64,000 nt of DNA, taken from positions 1 to 64,000 of the forward strand of contig NZ_VIRM01000001.1 in assembly GCF_006874475.1 (NCBI RefSeq), given 5' to 3'. How positions within the stretch are numbered: position 1 is the stretch's first letter; every line of letters begins with the position of its first letter. The notes under the pieces are model-generated. The model was not told where the DNA came from. It worked only from the letters and a program-made list of their open reading frames with translations, and did no database searches. This document shows, one piece after another, positions 8,301 to 15,161 of this stretch. The stretch is from Microbispora hainanensis (GTDB lineage: Bacteria; Actinomycetota; Actinomycetes; Streptosporangiales; Streptosporangiaceae). A program made the translations under genes and the position numbers.

Positions 8301-8750
8301 TCACGGGATGACCTCGTGGCCCGGCTGCCCGGGTGTGCGCCGCTGCTGCTTCAGCTCGGCCTCATAGAGGTGACGGCGGCCTCCGGCAAGTTCGTTGCGG
8401 GCCTGGCGTTCCAGCTCCTGGAAGGTCGCGTAGTAGCCGTCGTCGTACTCCTCCACGATCTGGAAGGTCCAGCGGCCCTGGATGACGTTGCGGCCGATCA
8501 GCTCGCGTTCGATCCGGTCGGCCCACTTGTCGTGCCCGGCCTGCCGCAGCAGCCGTACGGCGTTGTCCAGCTCGAAGTCCGCCGTGCCGGTGAGCTGGTG
8601 GAAGGAGTAGAGGTGGCCCCTGACCCGGTGGATCGTCTCCAGGGCCTTGCTGAGCCTGCCCAGCGCGTCGACCGTGACGTCGTCCAGCCCTTCGGGGCGG
8701 CGGTGGCAGGGATCGGGCAGGCCGGCGGGTTCCTCAGGTTCGGTCATCAT
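8301..8750 (-). CDS. Conserved actinobacterial protein of unknown function
   Basis: A 149-residue soluble protein I cannot assign to a named family. It is rich in helices, with RPEGLDDVTVDALGRLSKAL, a HRVRGHLYSFHQLTG segment and an aromatic WTFQIVEEYDDGYY stretch. The mix of conserved-looking Trp, His and Tyr suggests a real folded protein. Similar proteins are familiar from Streptomyces genomes as hypotheticals. Start is one of two adjacent ATG codons at 8750/8747. It lies 57 bp beyond the 3' end of the CDP-alcohol phosphatidyltransferase gene on the same strand, possibly as the last gene of that transcript. Confidence 0.75.
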   Translation of the reverse strand: MMTEPEEPAGLPDPCHRRPEGLDDVTVDALGRLSKALETIHRVRGHLYSFHQLTGTADFELDNAVRLLRQAGHDKWADRIERELIGRNVIQGRWTFQIVEEYDDGYYATFQELERQARNELAGGRRHLYEAELKQQRRTPGQPGHEVIP

Positions 8751-8807
8751 GTCCCACCGCTACCCCTCGCGACGACGCCTCTATCCGTCTGAGCAGCCGT
8801 GAGACGC

Positions 8808-9719
8808 TCAACCGGCGGGCGTCCCCGAGGCGGACGGCTCGGCGGACGAGCGGATCGAGGCCAGCGCGCGGTTCAGGTCCCGTGACGACAGCACGAGCTT
8901 GTACATGATGAGGGCCTCGAAGAGCAGCAGCAGGGCGGCCGCGCCGATCGTGACCGGGACGACCGCGCCGAGCAGCGGGCCGACGATGAACACCGCCATC
9001 TGGAACTCGATGCCGCTGACCAGGTGGGTGCGGATCCGGTGCTCGCGCAGCCACTCGCGCATGCCGGGATACCAGGAGAAGCGGCTGCGGAACTCCTGCT
9101 GCAGGTCCACGGCCTGCGTCAGGCGGACCCTGATCTCGTCGGGGTCGCCGTCGAGGTCGTCGTTCAGCAGGGACGCCGGCAGCGCGGCCCCACCTTCGGA
9201 CGCCGACTCCTCGTAGGCGAGCCGTAGCGTGCGCCGCATCTGGCGCCGGACCTTCGCGATCTGCAGGGCGTCGACGTAGCGCAGCATGTCGAGGAACACC
9301 ACGGCGATGCCGAGGAGCAGGTAGACGTCCTGACCGGTCGCGCGGTATTGCCCCCACATGAGCGCGGCGGTGCAGGCCAGCACCCGGATCCGGTCGAAGA
9401 CGTAGTCGAGCCAGCCGCCCAGGACGGTCCCCGTCCCCTTGAGCCGCGCGATCTTCCCGTCCATGCAGTCGAGGACGAAGCTCACGTGATAGATGGCGGC
9501 CCCGGCCACCAGCCACCGCCACTCGGCCTGCAGGAAGCACCAGGCCGAGCCCAGGCCGAGCACGAAGGCGCCCCAGGTGATCTGGTTGGGGGTGATGGAC
9601 GTGCGGTTGGCCGTCGTCACCACCAGCCGGCCCGCCAGGGGATCCACCAGGAAAACGGTCCACCAGGCGTCGCGCGCCTTATATGTCCGAGAGCGTACGT
9701 CGTGAAGCGTGAACGTCAT
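8808..9719 (-). CDS. CDP-alcohol phosphatidyltransferase family membrane enzyme
   Basis: A 303-residue integral membrane enzyme that would transfer a phosphatidyl or related group from a CDP-alcohol to a hydroxyl acceptor. The family signature D-x2-DG-x2-AR-x8-G-x3-D-x3-D is complete: DCMDGKIAR begins at Asp84 and the last Asp residues are near 105 and 109. Membrane helices flank it (about 48-90, 115-165, 240-285). A cytosolic insert of about 70 residues (about 165-235), acidic and Leu-rich, separates the helices and makes the protein longer than a typical PgsA (about 200 residues). Substrates are not predictable. It follows a small Asp-rich ORF by 41 bp, probably co-transcribed. Confidence 0.9.
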   Translation of the reverse strand: MTFTLHDVRSRTYKARDAWWTVFLVDPLAGRLVVTTANRTSITPNQITWGAFVLGLGSAWCFLQAEWRWLVAGAAIYHVSFVLDCMDGKIARLKGTGTVLGGWLDYVFDRIRVLACTAALMWGQYRATGQDVYLLLGIAVVFLDMLRYVDALQIAKVRRQMRRTLRLAYEESASEGGAALPASLLNDDLDGDPDEIRVRLTQAVDLQQEFRSRFSWYPGMREWLREHRIRTHLVSGIEFQMAVFIVGPLLGAVVPVTIGAAALLLLFEALIMYKLVLSSRDLNRALASIRSSAEPSASGTPAG

Positions 9720-9760
9720 TTGGGGGCTTTCTAGATTATGGGGGGATTTCGGGGAGAACG

Positions 9761-9892
9761 TCAGAAGTCGTCGTCCAAATCGTCCATTTCGTCCGCATAG
9801 TCGTCCGGGTCGAGCGCGTGCGCGTCGTCGCCCAGGTGCAGGTCGTCCTCGTCGAGCAGTGCCACCATTTGCTGGAGAAGCATCTTAAACAT
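9761..9892 (-). CDS. Small Asp-rich ORF (43 aa) leading the CDP-alcohol transferase gene
   Basis: An ATG at 9892 opens 43 codons ending in TGA at 9763-9761. The peptide starts MFKMLLQQMVALLDEDD and ends DEMDDLDDDF; 16 of its 43 residues are Asp or Glu after the first 13, giving a hydrophobic helix-like N-terminus and an extremely acidic C-terminus. AAAGGG lies about ten bases 5' of the ATG. It is 41 bp ahead of, and on the same strand as, the CDP-alcohol phosphatidyltransferase gene, in a locally AT-richer stretch. I do not recognise a family. It could be a regulatory leader peptide, a small membrane-associated partner, a peptide precursor or a chance ORF. A Thr-rich reading in another frame covers the same bases and looks like the shadow. 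Confidence 0.5.
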   Translation of the reverse strand: MFKMLLQQMVALLDEDDLHLGDDAHALDPDDYADEMDDLDDDF

Positions 9893-10038
9893 GATTTTGC
9901 CCTTTGACCGGCGTTTGTTTCGCTACCGCTCATCAAAGCATCACCCGACATCACTCGCTGACGTTTTCCACAGGCCCTCCGGGTGGCGCGAATTACCCGA
10001 AAAGCCGAATTTCCCTTTTTGGTATCCCCGTGTTTCTT

Positions 10039-10066
10039 CCCCGCGCGACGACGGGATGGCGCGGGG
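10039..10066 (-). terminator. Hairpin downstream of the SRPBCC gene
   Basis: CCCCGCGC-N12-GCGCGGGG forms an 8-bp GC stem 16 bases beyond the SRPBCC stop codon, before the small acidic ORF. There is no clear U-run, as is common for actinomycete terminators. Confidence 0.55.
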
Positions 10067-10081
10067 CCGAGGCGGGGCGGC

Positions 10082-10567
10082 TCAGGCGACGGCGCGGGCG
10101 AGATCGGAGAGCCACCGCTCGTGGTTGGCCCGGAGCATGGGCTCCCGGTAGAAGAGCGGCAGCAGTGGGCCGGCGAGCGACTCTTCCATGGTGACCCTCG
10201 TGCGCCCGCCCTCCAGGGGTTCCAGGACGTGCCGGTCGACGGCCCGGTAGCAGCCGAGGAACGTGCCCGTCCAGGTGAGCTCCCGCCGGGGTTCGACCAC
10301 GGCGAACCGCGACCGCAGCGGCACGCCGTTCAGGCGCCACCGGAAGGACGCGCCGGGACGCACGTCGCCGAGTTCGACGATCCGGATGCCCGAGACCCAC
10401 GACGGCCACGTCCACAGGTCGGCCATGACCGCCCAGACCCGGTCCACGGGTGCGTCCATCACAAGGCGGGACGAGGAGGTGAGCTGGGCGTCGGGATCGA
10501 CGCGCCCCCGCGCGGCGTACTCCTCGTGCAGCACGGCCAGGGACGGACCCGAATAGAGCAGCGACAT
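10082..10567 (-). CDS. SRPBCC (START/Bet v1-like) family protein
   Basis: A 161-residue protein with the polyketide-cyclase/dehydrase-like fold. The typical opening SRLVMDAPVDRVWAVMADLWTWPSW is near residue 35, followed by alternating strands with PGASFRWRLNGVP and LTWTGTFLG, and a final long helix ANHERWLSDLAR. The cavity could bind a hydrophobic ligand; the function is not predictable. ATG 10567 has AAGGAG upstream; the ORF extends further but the extra residues cover the operator region. Two near-identical palindromes lie just upstream (10600-10647), pointing to tight control by a repressor not encoded beside it. Confidence 0.85.
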   Translation of the reverse strand: MSLLYSGPSLAVLHEEYAARGRVDPDAQLTSSSRLVMDAPVDRVWAVMADLWTWPSWVSGIRIVELGDVRPGASFRWRLNGVPLRSRFAVVEPRRELTWTGTFLGCYRAVDRHVLEPLEGGRTRVTMEESLAGPLLPLFYREPMLRANHERWLSDLARAVA

Positions 10568-10599
10568 GGACGACTCCTTGAGACTAGTGCTCATTAACA

Positions 10600-10647
10600 A
10601 GAGCGATGCTCTCTCATGTGCAAGAGACATGTCAAGAGCAGTGCTCT
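10600..10647. promoter_or_regulatory. Paired AGAGC-N3-GCTCT palindromes
   Basis: Two perfect-arm palindromes, agagc-gat-gctct (10600-10612) and agagc-agt-gctct (10635-10647), have centres 35 bp apart. A degenerate GCTC...GAGC pair precedes the first (10589-10604). They lie between the divergent SRPBCC (start 10567) and DUF5946 (start 10703) genes and overlap the expected promoters. The pattern suits a TetR- or MarR-type dimer. No regulator gene of that kind is adjacent. Confidence 0.65.
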
Positions 10648-10702
10648 CGGAGTCGTGAAATGCCGTGGACGCGGCCGTCTCCGGCTGCCTAGGGTGCGGG
10701 CC

Positions 10703-11191
10703 ATGACGGACAGCTCCGGTATGGGCCGGTGCGACTGCGGCGCGACCCCCGGTCCGCTGGGCGAGTGCGCGGACTACTACCACGCGATCCTGGCCGAGGA
10801 ACAGGCCGATCCCGAGATGTTCAGGTGGCACACCGTCGTGGTCTGCGCCTATCTCCTGCAACACCCGGCCAGGGGCCACGAGAAGCACCTCGACGGTCAG
10901 TTCCGCCTGCTGCAGCTCTGTTTGGACAAGGGCCTCGAGGCGTTGCTCCGCGTCGCGGCGAATCAGGTGGCGCGCAACAGGCGCGGATCGCGGTCGGGCT
11001 ACGACATGGCCCCGCTGGAGGCGTACGCGCCGCTGCCGCGGGGTGTGTCCCCCGGGCCCTTCCGTGCGAGCTTCTGCAGGTTGCCGTTCAGGGACGGCAG
11101 CCTCGTTTTCGACGGATATCCGGCGTACGGCAGCCGCATCGTGGGCATCGCCGCAGCGACCGTGGAGTCCTGGAGCGTCCTCACGATCTGA
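10703..11191 (+). CDS. DUF5946 family protein
   Basis: A 162-residue soluble protein resembling DUF5946 members. It has an N-terminal Cys cluster (GRCDCGA...GECADYYH) that may bind a metal, followed by the family-like segment HTVVVCAYLLQHPARGHEKHL and a C-terminal half ending in TVESWSVLTI. Function is unknown for the family. The ATG at 10703 gives a sensible length; an upstream in-frame ATG at 10616 would include the palindromic operator sequence. A decayed kinase fragment follows immediately on the same strand. Confidence 0.72.
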   Translation: MTDSSGMGRCDCGATPGPLGECADYYHAILAEEQADPEMFRWHTVVVCAYLLQHPARGHEKHLDGQFRLLQLCLDKGLEALLRVAANQVARNRRGSRSGYDMAPLEAYAPLPRGVSPGPFRASFCRLPFRDGSLVFDGYPAYGSRIVGIAAATVESWSVLTI

Positions 11192-11500
11192 TGCGGGCAG
11201 GGGCTCGCCGAGCTCGCCGTCTCGGCCGACGTGCTCTTCGCGACCCAGGACGAGCTCATGCTCGTGGAGCCCGCGCTCGCGTGCAGGCCCCAACTGGTCG
11301 TGACCCGGGGCGCCAAGGGAGGCGGCGCCACCGTCGAGGGCCTGCGCTACCACACGTAGGCCGCCCCCCCTCCGTCGACCCCTCCGAGGTCGGCGGCGCG
11401 TTCGTCGCGGGCTATCTCAGCGCGATCCTGGACGCCCTGCACCCGGCGGACCGCCTCAAGCGGGGCATCTCGGTGGCCGCCTTCGCGTTCGCCTCCGTGG
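11191..11500 (+). pseudogene. Remnant of a PfkB/ribokinase-family sugar kinase
   Basis: Frame 2 from 11204 reads LAELAVSADVLFATQDE, then LVVTRGAKGGGATVEGLRYHT and a stop at 11357-11359; this matches the middle of PfkB kinases. After a run of Cs (about 11364-11370) the frame changes and reads VDPSEVGGAFVAGYLSAIL followed by GISVAAFAFAS, which corresponds to the C-terminal GAGD-F motif and helix of the same family. The catalytic Asp of GDAF is replaced by Gly. No N-terminal half is present upstream, because the DUF5946 gene occupies that place. Truncated, stopped, frameshifted and lacking the catalytic residue, so not functional. Confidence 0.72.
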
Positions 11501-11508
11501 TCGCCTTC

Positions 11509-11556
11509 GCGTTCGCCCTCGCGTTCGCCCTCGCGTTCGCCCTCGCGTTCGCCTTC
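11509..11556. repeat. Four tandem 12-bp units at the end of the PfkB remnant
   Basis: The unit gcgttcgccctc is repeated at 11509, 11521 and 11533, with a one-base variant at 11545; related units continue to about 11578. Translated it would read Ala-Phe-Ala-Leu repeats. It looks like slippage in the tail of the dead kinase gene. From here to the HNH start at 11740 I see a short GC hairpin (11592-11606) and an AT-richer promoter-like stretch (11655-11735). Confidence 0.85.
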
Positions 11557-11739
11557 GTGGTCGCCTTCGTGGTCGTCCGCCACAGTTCCTGGCGGGGCCT
11601 CCCCGCACGCGGGAACTACCCCCGTGAGCAGGGCGGTCCCCCCAATCTGTGATCCCAAGAGATTCCTATTTGATCTTGCACTAGCTCCGGAGAGACGAAA
11701 GAATTGATACAAGTTTTCGAATCTCTTGATGGAGGTGTG

Positions 11740-14697
11740 ATGGATCTGTTCGACATTGATCCTGAGCGCCTTCGTCATTCGAACGATGGCGACGGTGAGT
11801 GGTGGGACCGTCTGATCGCCAATTCCCCGCTGTGGTCGTCCGACGGCTCATCCGCCCGCCAGCCCTTCCCGATCATCGGCTCCGAGCCGCCGCAGCATGC
11901 GAGCCAGAGTGGGAGCACCTCCGCCGGCACATCCCTCGGCGATGGTGTGCCCGATAGCGGGAGCACGGCCGGCCCAGGCGCGGATACCGCTGGCAGGCTC
12001 GCCGACGGCGCAGAGGCCGACAGTGCGGATGCCGCGCTTGGAGATGCCGCAGGCGTGGACGGCGCTGGCGCGGATGCCGCCCGTGGGAATGCTGATGGTG
12101 CGGACGCCGCTGGCGCGGATGGCTCTGGCGTGGGTGCCTCCGATGCGGGTGGCTGTGGTCGCGGCCGTGCGCGGTCGTCGTGGGTGCTGGTGGGGTGTGT
12201 TCGTGAGGTGGCGCAGGAGCTGGCGCTGGCGCCGCTTCCCGACGACGTGGACGTCTGTCTGGCTGAGGCGGAGGAGTTGCTGTTCGCGCGGGATCGGATC
12301 ACGTGTGCGCTGGCCGACCGGGTGGGGCGGGTGCATCGTGCAGGGCAGGCCAAGCAGCATGGGCATGCCTCCACCCGGTCCTGGCTGCGTACCGCCGCCG
12401 GGATGACGGTGGGTGGTGCGGGCCGCCTGCTGATGCTGGGCGCGGAGCTGCCGCGCCTACCGGTGGTGCGGGAGAAGTTCGCCGTGGGTGAGTTGGCGGC
12501 GGGGGTGGTGGAGGCCATCTGCGCCGCTGTCGCCGGGCTGACCGATGAGCAGGCCGGGTTGGCGGAGCCGATCCTGGTGGAGCTGGCGGGCAAGGCCGGG
12601 GCGGCGGAGGTGGCCAAGGCCGGCCGCCATTTGCGGGCGGTGCTCGACCCCGACGGCGAAGAACGCGATGAGCAGGCCGATTACGGGCGGCGCTTCCTGC
12701 GGGTCCGGCCCGGTAAGGGCGGCGGCGTGGAGGGGGAGTTCTACATTCCCCGTGAGCCCGGCGCCCGCCTGATGACCTTGTTGCAGGAGTACGCCAAGAA
12801 GAAGGCCGAGGGTGATGACCGCACGCTGACGGAGCGCCAGGCGGACGCGCTCATCGCCGCGCTGGAGCAGCAGATCGTCACCGAACTCCTCGTCGTGGTC
12901 AGCGCCGAATCCCTCCCCACCGACCCCGAAGACACCGACCCCACCGACTACTCCGAAGACACACGGGATGCCGGGGGCTTCGAGGAAGGCCAGGACCACA
13001 CGCGCGACTCTGCTCCGGGCGAGGCCAATGACACCAGCGACGCTGCTCCCGGCGAGGCTGACCACCTCGACACTGCCGAGGCAGATGCCGGTGCGGGCAG
13101 CGATGCCGATGCCGACGGAGCTGTAGACGTCGGTGGTGGGAGCGCCGAGGGCGTCTGCGATATCGCAGAGGACGACGTCAGCGGCGTCGGCACGGCCGCC
13201 GCCGACCCCGCCGCCGACCCCGCCGCCGACCCCGCCGCCGACAGCGCTGGTGATCGGGCCGAGATGGGCCACCTGGGCGACCTCAGCGACCTGGGCAGCA
13301 CCGACGCCGCCACCGCCCCTGCCACCGGCTCCGGCGACGCCACGCCCGGACTTCCCGACGAGGAGTCTCGCGGCTGCGGGGTCGGTGAGCGCGGGGTCGG
13401 TGAGCGGCGGCCCGGCGAGCAGCGGCCCGGCGAGTGCGAGCCGCGCGACACCGCAAGCACCGCCTCTGCCCAGGTCGACGACGCCGGGGGCGACGAGACC
13501 ATGAACACCAGCTCTGCCGAGGGCGACCACACCGCGAGCACGAGCTCTGCCGAGTGCAACGAGAGCGCCCCCGCCAAGGACGGAGACGGCGACCGTGCTG
13601 CGGCCCCGTCTGGAGCACCCCACGCCACGCGGCGCGCGTCGGCATGGCCAGCCGACGGTGGCGGGCATTCGCACACAGCCCCTTCGGACACGGCTCCTTC
13701 GGACACGGCCCTTTCGGACACAGCGTCTTCGGGCGCGACCTCTTCGCACACGGCGTCTTCGGGCGCGACCTCTTCGCACACGGCGTCTTCGGGCGCGACC
13801 TCTTCGCACACGGCCCCTTCGGCTGCACCGCCATCGCACGCAGTCCCTTCGGAGGCGGCGCTTTCGAAGGCGGGGCGGCCGGATCCTCCTCCCGAGGACG
13901 CCTCCCCACGTCACACCCACGCCGGGCCTCGGCCTGCGGGGGAGTGCCGGCATGGCCAGGGCGCGTGCCGGTGCGGCGGCGAGGCGCGCTGCTCGCGTGC
14001 GACGCAGGCACCGGGAACAGCACAGGGGGCCTCGGCAACGGCGCCCGGCGGGCCGGGACCGGAGCCGGAGACACCACCCGGGAGGGCATCGAGAACAGCA
14101 CCGAGAGCCGGGCGAGGGACGCGCGGAGCGGCGCAGGGTGCGTCACCGGGAGCGGCGCAGGGTGCGTCACCGGGAGCAACTCCGGGAGCAACTCCGGGAG
14201 CGTCGGCAGGCACGCCGCCCGGGGCGTTCCCGGGGGCGGCGCTGGGGGCGTCACTGGGACCAGCGTTGGGGGCGTCGTTGGGGATGGTGCCGGGGTTGTT
14301 GCTGGCGACCGGGCAGGTGCTGCCCGTCTCCAGCGTGCACCGCCTCGCCCGCACCAGCACGTTGGTGCGGATCGTCATGAACGCCGACGGGCAGGTCCTG
14401 GACATGGGCCGCAAGGTCCGCCTGGCCACCCCCGCCCAGCGCAGGGCGGTGTTCGCCCGGTATGCCACCTGCTGGATCGACGGCTGCCCGCTTCCGGCGA
14501 CCATGTGCCAGATCGACCACGCCGACAACTGGAGCAGCGGCGGCCTGACGGACCTGAAGCTGCTGGGTCCGGCGTGCCAGTTCCACAACCGCGACCGCTA
14601 CCAGCACCCCGAGCGCTACACCCGCCGCAAAGAAGGCACCGACCGCTGGGCCTTCACCTACCACCGTCTCGGGAGAGCCCGGCGACTACGGGAATGA
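11740..14697 (+). CDS. DUF222/HNH endonuclease-domain protein with a giant low-complexity linker
   Basis: A 985-residue member of the actinobacterial 13E12/DUF222-HNH group. After an acidic Ala/Asp/Gly-rich N-terminus, DUF222 spans about residues 145-400 (CALADRVGRVHRAGQAKQHG, then RSWLRTAAGMTVGGAGRLL). The HNH nuclease lies at about residues 895-970: CWIDGCPLPATMCQIDHADNW gives the first zinc Cys and catalytic His, and CQFHNRDRYQHPERY the later part. Ordinary members are 400-550 residues; here about 450 residues of Ala/Ser/Thr/Pro/Gly/Asp repeats separate the domains. ATG 11740 follows GGAGG. The cellular role of the family is uncertain; they are abundant and often dispersed. Long ORFs in other frames over the repeats are shadows. 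Confidence 0.88.
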   Translation: MDLFDIDPERLRHSNDGDGEWWDRLIANSPLWSSDGSSARQPFPIIGSEPPQHASQSGSTSAGTSLGDGVPDSGSTAGPGADTAGRLADGAEADSADAALGDAAGVDGAGADAARGNADGADAAGADGSGVGASDAGGCGRGRARSSWVLVGCVREVAQELALAPLPDDVDVCLAEAEELLFARDRITCALADRVGRVHRAGQAKQHGHASTRSWLRTAAGMTVGGAGRLLMLGAELPRLPVVREKFAVGELAAGVVEAICAAVAGLTDEQAGLAEPILVELAGKAGAAEVAKAGRHLRAVLDPDGEERDEQADYGRRFLRVRPGKGGGVEGEFYIPREPGARLMTLLQEYAKKKAEGDDRTLTERQADALIAALEQQIVTELLVVVSAESLPTDPEDTDPTDYSEDTRDAGGFEEGQDHTRDSAPGEANDTSDAAPGEADHLDTAEADAGAGSDADADGAVDVGGGSAEGVCDIAEDDVSGVGTAAADPAADPAADPAADSAGDRAEMGHLGDLSDLGSTDAATAPATGSGDATPGLPDEESRGCGVGERGVGERRPGEQRPGECEPRDTASTASAQVDDAGGDETMNTSSAEGDHTASTSSAECNESAPAKDGDGDRAAAPSGAPHATRRASAWPADGGGHSHTAPSDTAPSDTALSDTASSGATSSHTASSGATSSHTASSGATSSHTAPSAAPPSHAVPSEAALSKAGRPDPPPEDASPRHTHAGPRPAGECRHGQGACRCGGEARCSRATQAPGTAQGASATAPGGPGPEPETPPGRASRTAPRAGRGTRGAAQGASPGAAQGASPGATPGATPGASAGTPPGAFPGAALGASLGPALGASLGMVPGLLLATGQVLPVSSVHRLARTSTLVRIVMNADGQVLDMGRKVRLATPAQRRAVFARYATCWIDGCPLPATMCQIDHADNWSSGGLTDLKLLGPACQFHNRDRYQHPERYTRRKEGTDRWAFTYHRLGRARRLRE
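13721..13810. repeat. Three exact-phase 30-bp repeats in the HNH linker
   Basis: A 30-bp unit containing gcgtcttcgggcgcgacctc starts at 13721, 13751 and 13781; the first copy differs by one base. It adds a 10-residue Ser/Ala/Thr-rich block each time. Shorter 15-bp relatives precede it (13680-13720), and 15-bp and 12-bp units recur at 13195-13245 and 14110-14290. Confidence 0.9.
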
Positions 14698-15161
14698 GGC
14701 GGGGAGTGAGGAGTGGCGATGCGCAGGCAGGCCCGGGCGGCTGCGGGAATGACCACCAGGGCCGAGGGCCGACGCGAGGACCGACGCGAGGACCGACGCG
14801 AGGGTCGCCGGTGCGCTGTCCGCTGGGCGCACAGTCCTTCACCCTGCGCCGCAGGGCTTCAGAGGGCAAACAGCTTCGCCCTGACCTCAGATCTCAGCCG
14901 TCGGGCGGCACTGTGAAGCGCCGTGGAGCGGACGGCGAAGGCGAGCCCCGCCGGGCACCGGAAAGCAGGCGGCGCCCCACCCGGGTCGTACGGACCGGGG
15001 GCGGGAGCGCCGTGCGGAGCAAGAGGGGGCACCGTGCGGAGCAAGAGGGGGCACCGCGCGGAGCAAGAGGGGGCACCGTGCGGAGCACGGAAGTAGCACC
15101 GCGCGGAGCACGGAAGTAGCACCGCGCGGAGCACGGGAGAGCGCCGCGCGGAGCAGTGGGC
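14698..15161. other. 464-bp non-coding stretch dominated by repeats
   Basis: Between the HNH gene and the L,D-transpeptidase stop. It holds three 12-bp units (ccgacgcgagga, 14769-14804) and the larger array from 15011. Small ORFs occur in several frames but their products are repeats of Ala, Pro, Arg and Ser without any family resemblance, so I call none of them. Confidence 0.7.
15011..15160. repeat. Seven-copy 22/23-bp tandem array
   Basis: Units begin at 15011, 15033, 15055, 15077, 15100, 15123 and 15145, each opening with CGYGCGGAGCA. The first three share the tail agagggggcac, the next two the tail cggaagtagcac, and the last two diverge. There are no spacers between copies, so it is not CRISPR. 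It abuts the 3' end of the L,D-transpeptidase gene, whose stop codon is at 15162-15164. Confidence 0.92.

Noticed and set aside
9736-9954. 72-codon Thr/Arg-rich minus-strand ORF over the small acidic ORF
   Set aside because: The alternative frame gives the ordered hydrophobic-then-acidic peptide with a better ribosome site; this frame looks like its shadow.
12457-13953. Long antisense ORF across the HNH linker
   Set aside because: It exists only because the repeats have no stop codons in several frames. Its product is Arg/Val/Gly-rich repeats without a domain.
13434-15119. 561-codon plus-strand ORF overlapping the HNH gene end
   Set aside because: Out of frame with the DUF222 and HNH domains, Arg-rich and repetitive, and it runs through the non-coding tandem array.
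15011-15160. CRISPR-like array
   Set aside because: Repeats are directly abutting with no unique spacers, and there are no cas genes.
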